Source: Oribacterium sp. (GTDB taxonomy: Bacteria; Bacillota_A; Clostridia; Lachnospirales; Lachnospiraceae). Taken from it: a stretch of DNA of 64,000 nucleotides. Shown one piece after another: positions 16,995 to 26,817 of the stretch. The notes beneath the pieces are model-generated. The model was not told where the DNA came from. It searched no databases and was given only the letters and a program-made list of their open reading frames with translations. The stretch's first letter is position 1. Every line of letters begins with the position of its first letter. The DNA lies in assembly GCA_004554245.1 (NCBI GenBank), contig SFND01000003.1, positions 45,091-109,090 of the forward strand, given 5' to 3'. Position numbers and translations under genes: made by a program.

Positions 16995-18005
16995 TCACAG
17001 TGTTGATTCACTCCAATGTACAGAGCACTTAAGCGTCTGATGAGACTTCTCCTCGTATTTCTCCTCGATCTGATCGATGAGGATTTCGGCGGCCTTCTGT
17101 CCCTCCTCGTAGGCAGGTTGGACGATGGTCGTGATTCTCGGGCTGGAGAAGGAAGCCCATTCGGTATTATCGAAACCGATGATGCCGAGCTTCTGCGGAA
17201 TCCGATCACGGAGCGGCTGTAATGCATCACAGACCTCCGGAAGTGCCCAGCAGTTCGGAACATACACCAGGGTTGCATCTGTATCCTTCAGATTTCTCTG
17301 CACGAAGGAGAGAATATCTGCATGGTTGATCGCGCCATCGCGGATCTCCAGACTCTGGAAGCTGAGACCGCTCTCCGTGATACAGTCGATGAAGCCGGAG
17401 GAACGCTCGATACGTGTACTCAGCTTCGACGGATCGGCACCGATCATCAGGAAGTTCCGATAACCGCGCGCGATCAGCTCCTGCATCGCCTTATGGGTCG
17501 CCGTATAGTTATCGGTCTTCACCCAGAAGGAATCATCCTCATACACCTTACTGTCGAAGTAGACGAACGGTTTCTTAAGATCCGTGATCAGCTTCGAGGT
17601 CTCATGGAAGCCCGGGGTCGGCTGGATGATGAAGCCATCCGCACCGAGGGTCAGCATACGATTCACGTAGCTGGACTCCCGCCTCGGATCATAGCCTGAA
17701 TTTCCGATCAGCGTCTGGTAGCCATGCTTTCGAGCGGTATCCTCGATCCCCTTCACGATTTTATTTGAGAAGGTGTTCGTGATATCACCGATGATGACAC
17801 CGATGAGGTTCGTTTTCTTCTGGTTCAGTGTACGGGCAGCAACATTCGGACGGTAGTTGGTTCGGAGGATGATCTCCTGAATCTTCATACGGGTTTCCTC
17901 AGACATCTTCTCGGTTTTCCCGTTCAGATAGAACGAAACCGTCGTCTTCGAAACCCCAGCCATCTCGGCGATGTCCTTAATGGTTATTTTTCCATCACGT
18001 CCCAT
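16995..18005 (-). CDS. LacI family transcriptional regulator
   Basis: A 336-residue repressor type. Residues 6-26 (ITIKDIAEMAGVSKTTVSFYL) are the LacI helix-turn-helix, followed by the hinge RPNVAARTLNQKKTNLIGVII. A periplasmic-binding-protein-like sugar-sensing domain follows (YFDSKVYEDDSFWVKTDNY, KLGIIGFDNTEWASFSSPRITTI). Full length. It is not linked to a sugar operon here, so the effector is unknown. An imperfect palindrome at 18034-18054 upstream could be its own operator. Confidence 0.93.
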   Translation of the reverse strand: MGRDGKITIKDIAEMAGVSKTTVSFYLNGKTEKMSEETRMKIQEIILRTNYRPNVAARTLNQKKTNLIGVIIGDITNTFSNKIVKGIEDTARKHGYQTLIGNSGYDPRRESSYVNRMLTLGADGFIIQPTPGFHETSKLITDLKKPFVYFDSKVYEDDSFWVKTDNYTATHKAMQELIARGYRNFLMIGADPSKLSTRIERSSGFIDCITESGLSFQSLEIRDGAINHADILSFVQRNLKDTDATLVYVPNCWALPEVCDALQPLRDRIPQKLGIIGFDNTEWASFSSPRITTIVQPAYEEGQKAAEILIDQIEEKYEEKSHQTLKCSVHWSESTL

Positions 18006-18033
18006 CGTCTTCCCCCATTCGACATGCTGCTAC

Positions 18034-18054
18034 AGTTAACTGGTTTAATCAACT
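18034..18054. promoter_or_regulatory. Possible LacI-family operator
   Basis: AGTTAACTGGTTTAATCAACT has AGTT/AACT ends and a TTAAC-TGG-TTTAA core (18036-18048), about 30 bases upstream of the LacI-type gene. The half-site symmetry is imperfect; autoregulation is an inference. Confidence 0.35.
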
Positions 18055-18187
18055 GAATATATTTTACTAGTATTTTAACGAAAGTCAACAAAGCAATCAA
18101 GCCCTGGCCGTGCTTTTCTGTCATGTCTGTCCATCTTTCACCAGATAACGCCCCTCTGCGTTTAGAGCTTCGATACGGACATATTCA

Positions 18188-20659
18188 CTATCGCTTATCC
18201 CGGTCGATGAACTCGAGACTGATGATACCGACCACGATGGCGACGAGGCCGATCAGCAGGATGACGCCCCAGCTCTTCAGGATGTTCTCCACGGTGCCGG
18301 CATAGAGCGGATTCTGCATCTGCTTCGCGCAGAGGATATCCATCTTCATGCGGAGATCCGAGGACTGGATGTAATCGACGATCTTCTGCACCTCCGGAAT
18401 GCTCCGAAACTGATAGATCGAGGCGAAAAGCGCATGGCTCGGCAACGCGTTGTAATCGGCGATAGAGCAGATCGCGACGGTGCCCCAGTGGCTGATGGTC
18501 AGCTTCTCAACGAGCTCTGCGGCGCCTCCGTCAAACGGGAAGATGATACCGGCAAACACGAGCTGCACGATGAGCAGGAACGGCATGACGGTCATCGCTG
18601 AGGTCGTAGTGCGCACGATGCAGGACACCATCAGTGCGACGAGGTCAGCGGCATAGGTGATGATCCAGAGCGTCATCGCGAAGTCGACCAGGAAGTTTCC
18701 TGTGACAATGCTGCCGACCGGGAAGCGGATGCCGTACCAGACATAGATGCCGACGGAAATCAGAACCTGCAGGAGGCAGATCAGCGCCTGGTACAGCATG
18801 TGTGCCATGATATACGCACTGATATGGAGTCCCGCGCGGTGCTCCCGCTTGATGATCGCACGCTCCCGGCAGACGACCTGGATGGAATTGAAGAAGCCGT
18901 TCCAGATGCAGACGCAGACGAGGGCAAAGGCACCCGCCTGCAGGCGCTCCATATTGGCAAACAGGCTCTTCCCGACGACGAAAGCCACCATGAGTGAGAT
19001 GATGGCCGACAGCGGGAGCAGTACCCAGTCGTGCTCATGGATGAAGAGACGGAACAGCTTTCCGAGGTAGATCTTCACCTGGGCCGGACGGCGGGTATGC
19101 GTCGGTCGATAGGTATCCGCGATGCCCTCCTGCCGTGCCGTCGTGGTCGTGCTTTTCGTCTCCTTCGCGGCTTCCGCCTCACGATAGGCCCGGAAGGCCT
19201 CGATATAGTGATCCGCGAGTCCCTCGCCGCCTTCGTTTTCCGGATTGATGGCGAGGATGATGTCCTCCATGGTGTCGCGCCCGAAGAACTGACGCGCCTC
19301 CGGAATCGTTCCATAGAAGGCGAGCTGTCCGGTATGCTGACTGTTCTTTGCGAGGACGATGACCTTATCGAAGAGATCGATGACACGGTCCGGCGTATGG
19401 GTGATCACCATGACGATCTTCTGCTGATTCGCGATCTTCCGAAGCTGCTCCATGAGATCACGTGCCATGACACCGTCGAGACCGGAATCCGGCTCGTCGA
19501 GCACGAAGAGACTTGGGTTTGAGATGAATTCAACGCAGATACTTAAGCGCTTCCGCTGCCCGCCGGAGAGTTTATCGACCAGCTCATCCTTCACCGGCGT
19601 TAGGCCGAAGAGCGCGAGAACTTCCTCAACCCGCTTTTTCCGCTCCGCCGTCGGTGTGCCCTCCGGGAGGCGCATCTGCGCTGCATTTGTCAGGGTCATG
19701 ATGACGGTATCATCGCCACGCAGAAGCTCCTGCTGCGGCACCATACCGATCTCATATTTCATTCGGGAATAGTCCTCATAGACGTCGAGGTCGCCCTGCT
19801 TTATCTCCGCATGGGCCTTTTCGTAGCCGGTGACGGCATTGATGAAGGTCGTCTTCCCGGAGCCGGAACCGCCGAGGATCAGCACCATGCTGCCCGGCTC
19901 GATGCTGAGCTTGATGTCCTTCAGGAGCAGCCGCCGCTTCAGAAAGCTGCCGACCGAGCGATTATCGATGTGGATCTGGAGATCGTGGTTCCGGAAGGTT
20001 GTGTGGTTGTACGCGAGATAATCGCCGGCGAAATAAAAGACGGTGTCACCGATGTTGATGACGTCGTTCGGCGAGAGGACCATGACGCCATCGACACGCT
20101 TCTGGTTGACATAGACGCCACGTTCGGTCTTAACATCCTCCACCTGCCAGTGACCGTAGATGTAGCGGATCAGCGCATGGTGTTCATCCGGCTTCTCCAG
20201 GCTGTCCACTTCAGGAGATGAGAGGCCTCGCCCGACATGGCTGTAGATATGGTAAACCGACTGCTCCTTCCGGAGCGGCAGCTTCTTCCAGACGAGCTCA
20301 CCGTCGAAACGGAGCAGGAACACGAGAATCAGCTGCTCGCCCGCCTTCTGGATGCGGATGATGTCGCCGTTCTGAAGCAGACGGTCCTCTCCCTTTGGCA
20401 GCGCAACACCGTTGATGCTCGTCGTGTTGGCATTCGTCAGATTCTCGTAGTGCCACTCGCCGAGATAGTGGGCGAGCTTTCCCTGCGTATGTGCGAGGAA
20501 AGGATACTCAAGCGCGATCTCGGCCTGGCTTCTGCGACCGAACAGACGTCGCCGCCCGAGGGTCAGGCCCCTTTCCACCTTAAACTGAACCGATTCGCCG
20601 CCGACGCTGATCGCGACGAGCTCTGCCGGCTCCACGAGATCCCGTAAAATATCGCTCAT
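18188..20659 (-). CDS. FHA-domain ABC transporter (ABCG/ABC2-type half fused to two FHA domains)
   Basis: About 823 residues from ATG at 20659, which has GGGAGG 6 bases upstream. Residues about 15-105 and 135-215 look like FHA domains (GLTLGRRRL...NTTSINGVALPKG; VGRGLSSPEVD...DEHHALIRYIYGHWQVEDVKTERGVYVNQKRV), which bind phospho-Thr. An ABC ATPase follows at about 225-470: Walker A GGSGSGKTT, signature LSGGQRKRLS, Walker B LFVLDEPDSGLDG. After a charged Lys/Thr/Arg linker there are about six membrane helices of ABC2 type. The layout suggests an exporter controlled by Ser/Thr phosphorylation. No kinase or phosphatase gene is adjacent and the substrate is unknown. Confidence 0.88.
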   Translation of the reverse strand: MSDILRDLVEPAELVAISVGGESVQFKVERGLTLGRRRLFGRRSQAEIALEYPFLAHTQGKLAHYLGEWHYENLTNANTTSINGVALPKGEDRLLQNGDIIRIQKAGEQLILVFLLRFDGELVWKKLPLRKEQSVYHIYSHVGRGLSSPEVDSLEKPDEHHALIRYIYGHWQVEDVKTERGVYVNQKRVDGVMVLSPNDVINIGDTVFYFAGDYLAYNHTTFRNHDLQIHIDNRSVGSFLKRRLLLKDIKLSIEPGSMVLILGGSGSGKTTFINAVTGYEKAHAEIKQGDLDVYEDYSRMKYEIGMVPQQELLRGDDTVIMTLTNAAQMRLPEGTPTAERKKRVEEVLALFGLTPVKDELVDKLSGGQRKRLSICVEFISNPSLFVLDEPDSGLDGVMARDLMEQLRKIANQQKIVMVITHTPDRVIDLFDKVIVLAKNSQHTGQLAFYGTIPEARQFFGRDTMEDIILAINPENEGGEGLADHYIEAFRAYREAEAAKETKSTTTTARQEGIADTYRPTHTRRPAQVKIYLGKLFRLFIHEHDWVLLPLSAIISLMVAFVVGKSLFANMERLQAGAFALVCVCIWNGFFNSIQVVCRERAIIKREHRAGLHISAYIMAHMLYQALICLLQVLISVGIYVWYGIRFPVGSIVTGNFLVDFAMTLWIITYAADLVALMVSCIVRTTTSAMTVMPFLLIVQLVFAGIIFPFDGGAAELVEKLTISHWGTVAICSIADYNALPSHALFASIYQFRSIPEVQKIVDYIQSSDLRMKMDILCAKQMQNPLYAGTVENILKSWGVILLIGLVAIVVGIISLEFIDRDKR

Positions 20660-20688
20660 AGCTGCCTCCCGGACATTTCGTCCATCCC

Positions 20689-21879
20689 TCACTCTATTGT
20701 ATTTTTATTCACGATTGCAAAATATTTCATATATAATTTTTCGCAAGCTACACTTAATCCGGTTTCGTGCAAAGGATAATAGGCTTCACCCAAAAGTTCC
20801 GGTGGGAGAATTCGAACCAGCACCGCCGATGAAAGGCGATAACGCCACTGCATATAGGTGTACACATCTGCCATCCAGTCTGACAGAATCCCATCCATAT
20901 AATTATTTGTGTTTGGAGGTACCGTTTCTATATCTACCGAATGATAGAGCTGCCTGATTCCTTTATTTAACGCCGACCAGCTACCCTGATCCATCTTCAG
21001 GCGAATCGGAGACTTCTCCATGTACAGTTTCACGGCTCCATGAAAATCATGACCGGATTTTATAAATTCATGAAACAAAAAGCGTGTTAATTTCATGACA
21101 CCACTTAAGTAGAACCTGTCATAAGCATAGTCATCCTTTGAGGGCTCATGCTTCACACTTCTGTTCACCTGATATTTCATCGGTTTATTTTCGTTCAGAT
21201 GGTAGTACTTATATGCTTGATCATATACGTATTTATTCTTTAAAACATCCTGCACGGTCATGCCACTTGGTTGGAAGCCTTCAAGCTGAATCGCCTTTCT
21301 GCGTTTATTAAGAAAAGATTCTACTTCTCTTCTTGCCTGTGCATCATAATCCTGATACTGAATCGTCTCCACTACAGGTTCATATCCTATAAATTTTATA
21401 GACTGAAAAGCTCTTTGACTTTTTATAAAAACCTGCTCTCCCAACTCTGCTTTTCTAAAGAAACGTTCAACTTCATCTGCCGTCAGCTGATTTTTCAAAA
21501 AGGAATCGATGACTTTGATATAGCTGTCGTCTGCACGATACCCTATGATGACATCATATTCTGCGGTGTCAATTTTATACATATCAACCAGCTTTTCAGC
21601 GATATAAAATGTATCTTCATCGATCACTCCGCGATGCGCTGTCACTTCCGCAATCCATGTCAGAACGCCATAGTCATCCAGATGGAGTACATTCAGTTCC
21701 TTAATCGGAAGTCCATATGCGTTACAGTATGCATTTTCAGTTCCATTTACCACTGCCCATGCATTCGCTTTATCTTTATCTTCTGTCAAATAGAAACCTG
21801 TCCCATAATCATTATCTTCTTTGCCTGCACCAAACACAGGCTGCTCCACGATCTGATCACTGCCATGATAAACAATCAT
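20689..21879 (-). CDS. DUF3990-like putative ADP-ribosyltransferase with extra C-terminal domain
   Basis: The first 165 residues carry MIVYHGSDQIVEQPVFG, YGTGFYLTEDKDKANAWA, YDVIIGYRADDSYIKVID and QVFIKSQRAFQSIKF. These match the DUF3990 group, which has an ADP-ribosyltransferase-like fold (H-G..., Y-GxGFYxT). The remaining 230 residues are a mainly helical region with no family recognised, including WMADVYTYMQWRYRLSS and PPELLGEAYYPLHETGLSVACEKLY. Base composition is clearly more AT-rich than neighbours, which suggests recent acquisition. The usual small DUF3791-type partner is absent. Function as a toxin is inferred only from family context. Confidence 0.6.
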   Translation of the reverse strand: MIVYHGSDQIVEQPVFGAGKEDNDYGTGFYLTEDKDKANAWAVVNGTENAYCNAYGLPIKELNVLHLDDYGVLTWIAEVTAHRGVIDEDTFYIAEKLVDMYKIDTAEYDVIIGYRADDSYIKVIDSFLKNQLTADEVERFFRKAELGEQVFIKSQRAFQSIKFIGYEPVVETIQYQDYDAQARREVESFLNKRRKAIQLEGFQPSGMTVQDVLKNKYVYDQAYKYYHLNENKPMKYQVNRSVKHEPSKDDYAYDRFYLSGVMKLTRFLFHEFIKSGHDFHGAVKLYMEKSPIRLKMDQGSWSALNKGIRQLYHSVDIETVPPNTNNYMDGILSDWMADVYTYMQWRYRLSSAVLVRILPPELLGEAYYPLHETGLSVACEKLYMKYFAIVNKNTIE

Positions 21880-21929
21880 TATTTCACCTCCAATCTGCTA
21901 TCGCTATTTCACGGTTTCAAGATTCATAA

Positions 21930-21978
21930 TTATATTATAAGCCCTGGTTCAGCGAATGAACCAGGGCTTATAATATAA
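21930..21978. terminator. Long perfect hairpin flanking the DUF3990-like gene
   Basis: Two 22-base perfectly complementary arms (21930-21951 and 21957-21978) around GCGAA. It lies between the carboxypeptidase gene end and the DUF3990-like gene start. AT-rich outer pairs give T-rich tails on both strands, so it can act as a bidirectional terminator, and it marks the edge of the AT-rich insert. Confidence 0.75.
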
Positions 21979-22005
21979 AAGTATTTTTGTATCTATTTCA
22001 ATATG

Positions 22006-23313
22006 CTATTTCGCGTACTGGCTGTACAGGGCGGCATGAGCGGATACGACGTTCCATGCGCCGGAGGTTTTTCCGGTGACGCAGATGTAGTGGCGTCCGG
22101 AGGCGGCGGTAAAGTAGGAAACCGCGCAGTTGCCGGCCTTCGCGACGTAGCCGGTCTTCGCGAAGTTCACCTGCCCGCCGGTCGTCTGTGTATCGATCCG
22201 CTTCAGGAAGAGGTTCGAGAAGCTGAGACCAGTGGTTCGCTTATTGTTCGCCTGTGTCGTGTAGCTTCGTGTCGTGAGGATCGTGGCAGCGACACTGTTC
22301 TGCGCTGCAGCCCGCATGATGATGGCCATATCTTCTGCTGTCGAGTAGTGGTTATCGTTATACAGTCCGGTGCAGTTTGTGAAGTGCGTCGTGGCGGATA
22401 TACCAAGCTGCTGTGCCTTCTGATTCATGAGCGCCACGAACTGCTCCTCGGAGCCGGCGATGCGGCGCACGAGGGCGAGGGCGGCATCCGCACCACTCGG
22501 GAGGATGAGGCCATAGAGGAGATCCAGCATCGTCACCTGCTCGCCCGCCTTGAAGCCGCAGTTTGATGCCCCCTCCTTCTTGACATAGTCGACGATGTCC
22601 TGGGTGATCTCGAGCTTTTCACTGAGATCCGTGATGTGATCACAGGCCACCAGCAGGGTCATGACCTTCGTCATGGACGCCGGATACATTTTCGCGTTGC
22701 CGTTCTTCTCAGCAACCACTAGGCCGGCATCTGCATCGACGAGGATCGCGAAGTTCGCGTTCACCTCCGGCTTCAGGGTCATCGCGGTCCGCAGGAAGCC
22801 CTTAGACGGCTGCTGGAAATAATTCGTCGTCTGCTGTGTTGCCGCGGCGATGGTCTGTGTGCTCTGCTGCGCGGAGGCCGCTGCCTGTGCAGTAGCTGAA
22901 CTCTGCGCGGTCTGATTTGTGGCTGCCGTACTGCTCTGCTGTGCAGAAGCCGCTGCCTGGTTGGCGGCAGCCGCCAGGGCGGCACTGTCTGCGGTCGTCG
23001 ACGTCGTCTGGTTCGCTGTGTCTACCGCGGTGCCTGTCGGGCCGGTGAGGCCGGTCAGAGTGCTCATGGCATCGGTGCCCTGCACGACCTGTGCGCCTGC
23101 GCTGCTGACTGACGCAGCGGTTTCCGTCGTCGTGGCGGTTTCTGCACCTCTGTTCTGGACGCCGGCAGCGGCCGACGCTGCGAGCGGCCCCTCATCTGTG
23201 ATTTCCACGAAGGTACTGCTGTCGGCCAGCGCGGTGGTGGACAGACTGGTCGCACTGAGCGCGGCGATCAGGAGTCCGGCGACGATACGATTTCTATAAA
23301 AATGATGTCTCAT
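22006..23313 (-). CDS. Serine-type D-alanyl-D-alanine carboxypeptidase (peptidase S11)
   Basis: Secreted 435-residue enzyme that trims the terminal D-Ala of peptidoglycan stem peptides. A signal peptide (RIVAGLLIAALSATSLSTTALA) is followed by a linker of about 130 residues rich in Ala, Thr, Ser and Gln. The catalytic domain shows SxxK in YPASMTKVMTLL, SGADA in the position of SxN, and KTG in NFAKTGYV. No C-terminal amphipathic anchor is obvious. It stands alone; the Gln/Ala/Thr linker may span the wall. Confidence 0.92.
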   Translation of the reverse strand: MRHHFYRNRIVAGLLIAALSATSLSTTALADSSTFVEITDEGPLAASAAAGVQNRGAETATTTETAASVSSAGAQVVQGTDAMSTLTGLTGPTGTAVDTANQTTSTTADSAALAAAANQAAASAQQSSTAATNQTAQSSATAQAAASAQQSTQTIAAATQQTTNYFQQPSKGFLRTAMTLKPEVNANFAILVDADAGLVVAEKNGNAKMYPASMTKVMTLLVACDHITDLSEKLEITQDIVDYVKKEGASNCGFKAGEQVTMLDLLYGLILPSGADAALALVRRIAGSEEQFVALMNQKAQQLGISATTHFTNCTGLYNDNHYSTAEDMAIIMRAAAQNSVAATILTTRSYTTQANNKRTTGLSFSNLFLKRIDTQTTGGQVNFAKTGYVAKAGNCAVSYFTAASGRHYICVTGKTSGAWNVVSAHAALYSQYAK

Positions 23314-23419
23314 AAAGCTCTCCCAGATAAAATGTATCCTTATCTTACCACAGGAAGCCCCGTGATTTTCTTACTAAAACTTTACAGTTTGTTACGATTC
23401 AGGCAGGGCCCCGGAGTGA

Positions 23420-25276
23420 CTACCGTTTCCTCTCACCGCGTCGTCGATTATGACCGGAGGAGGCGGTTTTCGTGGTGGTCTTCCGTGGGCGGATGAGGCA
23501 GCTCGGGTCGAAGCCGATGAGGTCTTCACGGTGCTCCCGGAGGAGCGCTTCCTTTACGAGCTCGTAGTTCTCCGGATTCCGGTACTGGATGAGAGCACGC
23601 TGCATCGCCTTTTCATGCGGATTTCGCGGCACATAGACCTTCTCCATCGTGAGTGGGTTGAGGCCGGTGTAGTACATGGTCGTCGAAACGGTGCCAGGGG
23701 TCGGGTAGAAATCCTGCACCTGCTCCGGGATGTAGCCCATGTCGCGGATGTACTCCGCGAGCTTGATCGCATCCTTCAGTGTGGAGCCCGGGTGACTGGA
23801 CATGAGGTACGGCACGATATACTGCTTGAGTCCCAGCTCGCGGTTGATTTTCTCAAATTCCTTCACGAAGCTGTTATAGACCTCGACCTTCGGCTTGCCC
23901 ATCTCCTTCAGTACGCCGTCGGAGACGTGCTCCGGTGCCACACGCATCTGACCGGAGACGTGATAATGGCAGATCTCGCGGAGAAACTCCTTATTCGGGT
24001 CTGCCATGAGGTAATCGAAGCGGAAGCCGGATCGGATGAAGACCTTCTTCACGCCCGGCAGCGAACGCACCTCGCGGAGCAGCTTCACATAGTCGCTGTG
24101 ATCGACCTTCAGGTTCTTACACGGCTCCGGCCAGAGACATTTGCGACCGACACAGGTGCCTTTCGTGAGCTGCTTCTCGCAGGATGGTCCACGGAACTCG
24201 GCGGTCGGGCCACCGACATCGAAGATGTAGCCCTTGAACTCCTTATCCTGCGTGATCTCCTTTGCCTCCGCGAGAACGCTTTCGTGGGAGCGGCACTGTA
24301 CGATACGTCCCTGATGCATGGTGAGGGCGCAGAAATTGCACTCGCCGAAGCAGCCGCGGGCCTGGGTGATGCTTTCCTTGATCTCACCGAAGGCCGGGAT
24401 GCCGCCTGCCGCATCGTACATCGGATGCCATGCACGCATGAACGGAAGCGAGTAGACATCATCCATCTCGAGCTGGGTGAGCGGTGCCGCCGGCGGGTTC
24501 TGTACGACGAACATCGCCCCATCGTAGCATTCGTAGATACGCTTCGCAATGATCGGATCTGTGTTCCGGTACTGGATGGCGAAGCTCTCCGCGTACTTCC
24601 GCTTATCGCTGCTGATCTCCTCATAGTCCGGGAGGCGGATGGCATCGTAGATCTCATCCTCGTAGCGTGTTTTATAGACCGTACCGGAGATCCAGGTGAT
24701 GTCCTTCACCTCGAGACCGGAGTTCAGGGCATCTGCGATCTCGACGATACTGTGCTCGCCCATGCCGTAGGACAGAAGGTCGGCACCACTGTCGAGGAGC
24801 ACGGAACGGCGTACGCGGTCGGACCAGTAGTCATAGTGTGCGAGCCGACGCAGACTCGCCTCGATACCGCCGATGATGATCGGAGTATGCTTATAGCTTT
24901 TCCGTATCAGGTTACAGTAAACCGTCACCGCGCGGTCTGGACGCTTGCCCATGACACCGCCCGGTGTGTAGGAGTCGGTCTTCCGATGATGCTTCGCGAC
25001 GGTGTAGTGATTCACCATGGAATCCATGTTGCCGCCAGACACGAGGAAGCCGAGCCTCGGCTCCCCGAACTCCATGACGGACGAAGGATCGTTCCAGTCC
25101 GGCTGCGGCAGCATCGCGACCTTATAACCGTGTGCCTCGAGCACACGGGAGATGATGGCGGGCCCGAAACTGGAGTGGTCCACATAGGCGTCACCCATCA
25201 CATAGACGAAATCCGGCTGTGTCCAGCCACGCTCCAGCATATCCTCCCGGTTGACCGGTAAAAATCCTTCGTACAT
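23420..25276 (-). CDS. YgiQ family radical SAM protein
   Basis: About 618 residues from ATG at 25276 (MYEGFLPVNREDMLERGW), with GGAG 6 bases upstream. An N-terminal domain with PIIIGGIEASLRRLAHYDYW precedes the radical SAM core, whose cluster motif is ARGCFGECNFCALTMHQGR (CxxxCxxC). The C-terminal FYPTPGTVSTTMYYTGLNP is characteristic of YgiQ. The reaction is not known for the family. It starts 17 bases after the M20 amidohydrolase gene and so is probably cotranscribed. It has a basic Arg/Lys tail. Confidence 0.92.
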   Translation of the reverse strand: MYEGFLPVNREDMLERGWTQPDFVYVMGDAYVDHSSFGPAIISRVLEAHGYKVAMLPQPDWNDPSSVMEFGEPRLGFLVSGGNMDSMVNHYTVAKHHRKTDSYTPGGVMGKRPDRAVTVYCNLIRKSYKHTPIIIGGIEASLRRLAHYDYWSDRVRRSVLLDSGADLLSYGMGEHSIVEIADALNSGLEVKDITWISGTVYKTRYEDEIYDAIRLPDYEEISSDKRKYAESFAIQYRNTDPIIAKRIYECYDGAMFVVQNPPAAPLTQLEMDDVYSLPFMRAWHPMYDAAGGIPAFGEIKESITQARGCFGECNFCALTMHQGRIVQCRSHESVLAEAKEITQDKEFKGYIFDVGGPTAEFRGPSCEKQLTKGTCVGRKCLWPEPCKNLKVDHSDYVKLLREVRSLPGVKKVFIRSGFRFDYLMADPNKEFLREICHYHVSGQMRVAPEHVSDGVLKEMGKPKVEVYNSFVKEFEKINRELGLKQYIVPYLMSSHPGSTLKDAIKLAEYIRDMGYIPEQVQDFYPTPGTVSTTMYYTGLNPLTMEKVYVPRNPHEKAMQRALIQYRNPENYELVKEALLREHREDLIGFDPSCLIRPRKTTTKTASSGHNRRRGERKR

Positions 25277-25292
25277 AGAAATCTCCGTTAAA

Positions 25293-26729
25293 TCAAATGG
25301 TAATCGGCTTTGCGCCCTCTTCGATCGGGCATACGTAGCCGCTCTCGGTGCGCTTCTCAAACTCTGCTCTCGCTTCCTTCAGCAGCTCCGGCTTCTCATA
25401 GAGGTCGATAGCGCTGAGCGCGAGGACCTTACCGGCGAGAAGCAGGGCCTTGTGGCCGATGCTCGAACCGCCGCAGGAAACATTCTGCCAGCTGTGGCCT
25501 GGTGCGCCGCTGACGAAGCCTGCGCATTGGATCTGAGCCGTCGGTGTCTGCCAGGAAACATCCCCGACATCCGTGGAGCCGGCGCAGAACGCCGTGCTGT
25601 GGTAGAGCGGCATGAGGTAGTTGTTGATCGGTATCGTACCGTGCTGTGACTTCTCCTCACTGTATGCCCGAATCTCCTCGTCGAGGGTCGGTGCGAAGCC
25701 CGGTGCAGTATTGACCGGACAGGTCGCATGCACCTTTCCGGCAAATGCGAGCTCCTCCTCGGTATAGGTCGGAAGCTCTACCTGCGCGAAATTATCGTAG
25801 AGTACCTTCTCCAGTGCGAAGTTCGGCACCAGATCCGCCGTACCATCGATGAAGGTACGCTCGAAGGTTGTCTCGGTCATCAGGGCTGCGCCCTCCGCGA
25901 TCTTATCCACACGCTTCTGAAGCTCCACACAATTCCGTACCTTACCGGCACGCACCATATAGAGCACCGTCGCATGATCCTGCACGACATTCGGTGAGAT
26001 TCCACCGGCATCCGTGATGGCATAGTGCACGCGGCACTCGGACTTCATGTGCTCACGCAGGTACTGCACGCCCGTGTTCATGAGCTCCACCGCATCCAGT
26101 GCCGAGCGGCCATTCTCCGGATCGCCGGCCGCATGCGCGGAGCGTCCGTGGAAGGTATACATAACCTGAATCGTCGAGTTGTTCGTACCGGTCTTCACCT
26201 CATTGACATCCTCCGGATGCCAGCAGAACGCCGCATCGAGGGCGCGCCACATGTTGTCACGCGCCATGAAGGCCTTCGCCGCACCGCCCTCTTCACCCGG
26301 GCAGCCATAGAAGATTACTGTGCCCTCGTGACCACTCGTCTCGAGGTAGTTCTTCACCGCAAACGCCGCGGCCAATGCACCTGCACCTAACATATTGTGG
26401 CCACAGCCGTGCCCAGCGCCACCCTCTACGAGCGGCTGATGCTCCGTCGCACCACACGCCTGACTGAGACCGGACAGTGCATCGAACTCACCGAGGATAC
26501 CGATGACCGGATGACCCGAACCATAGCTTCCCGTGAATGCCGTCTCGATCCCATCGACACCCTTCTCCACCGTGAAGCCACCCTCCTCGAGCACCTTCTC
26601 ATAGTACGCCGCACACTGGAACTCCTTCAGACTGAGCTCCGGATGCGCCCAGACGTAATCCGCCACACCAGTAAATATATCCTTATGCTGCTCGATAAAC
26701 GAAAGAGCAGCCCTCTTCTGATCCTCCAT
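25293..26729 (-). CDS. M20-family amidohydrolase (AbgB-like)
   Basis: A 478-residue cytoplasmic metallopeptidase-type enzyme starting MEDQKRAALSFIEQHKDIF, with AAGGAGG 8 bases before ATG 26729. Metal-binding segments include GAGHGCGHNMLGAG and CPGEEGGAAKAFM, with a dimerisation lid after FHGRSAHAAGDPENG. Best resembles the p-aminobenzoyl-glutamate / N-acyl amino-acid hydrolase group (YxxHPELS at the N-terminus). It follows the amino-acid ABC transporter genes in the same direction, so it may process an imported acylated amino acid or peptide. Confidence 0.9.
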   Translation of the reverse strand: MEDQKRAALSFIEQHKDIFTGVADYVWAHPELSLKEFQCAAYYEKVLEEGGFTVEKGVDGIETAFTGSYGSGHPVIGILGEFDALSGLSQACGATEHQPLVEGGAGHGCGHNMLGAGALAAAFAVKNYLETSGHEGTVIFYGCPGEEGGAAKAFMARDNMWRALDAAFCWHPEDVNEVKTGTNNSTIQVMYTFHGRSAHAAGDPENGRSALDAVELMNTGVQYLREHMKSECRVHYAITDAGGISPNVVQDHATVLYMVRAGKVRNCVELQKRVDKIAEGAALMTETTFERTFIDGTADLVPNFALEKVLYDNFAQVELPTYTEEELAFAGKVHATCPVNTAPGFAPTLDEEIRAYSEEKSQHGTIPINNYLMPLYHSTAFCAGSTDVGDVSWQTPTAQIQCAGFVSGAPGHSWQNVSCGGSSIGHKALLLAGKVLALSAIDLYEKPELLKEARAEFEKRTESGYVCPIEEGAKPITI

Positions 26730-26817
26730 GATGAAACCCTCCTTATAAATTTTCATATAGTAGTATATACAAAAGCGACGCCTGCGAAAACAATGCAAAC
26801 GCCGCTTTGTTATAAAA

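Noticed and set aside
23450..25261. Plus-strand ORF of 603 codons
   Set aside because: It is antisense to the YgiQ gene, has no RBS or family motif, and arises from high GC with few stops. The same holds for other long shadow ORFs opposite pyrG, nusA and the ABC genes.
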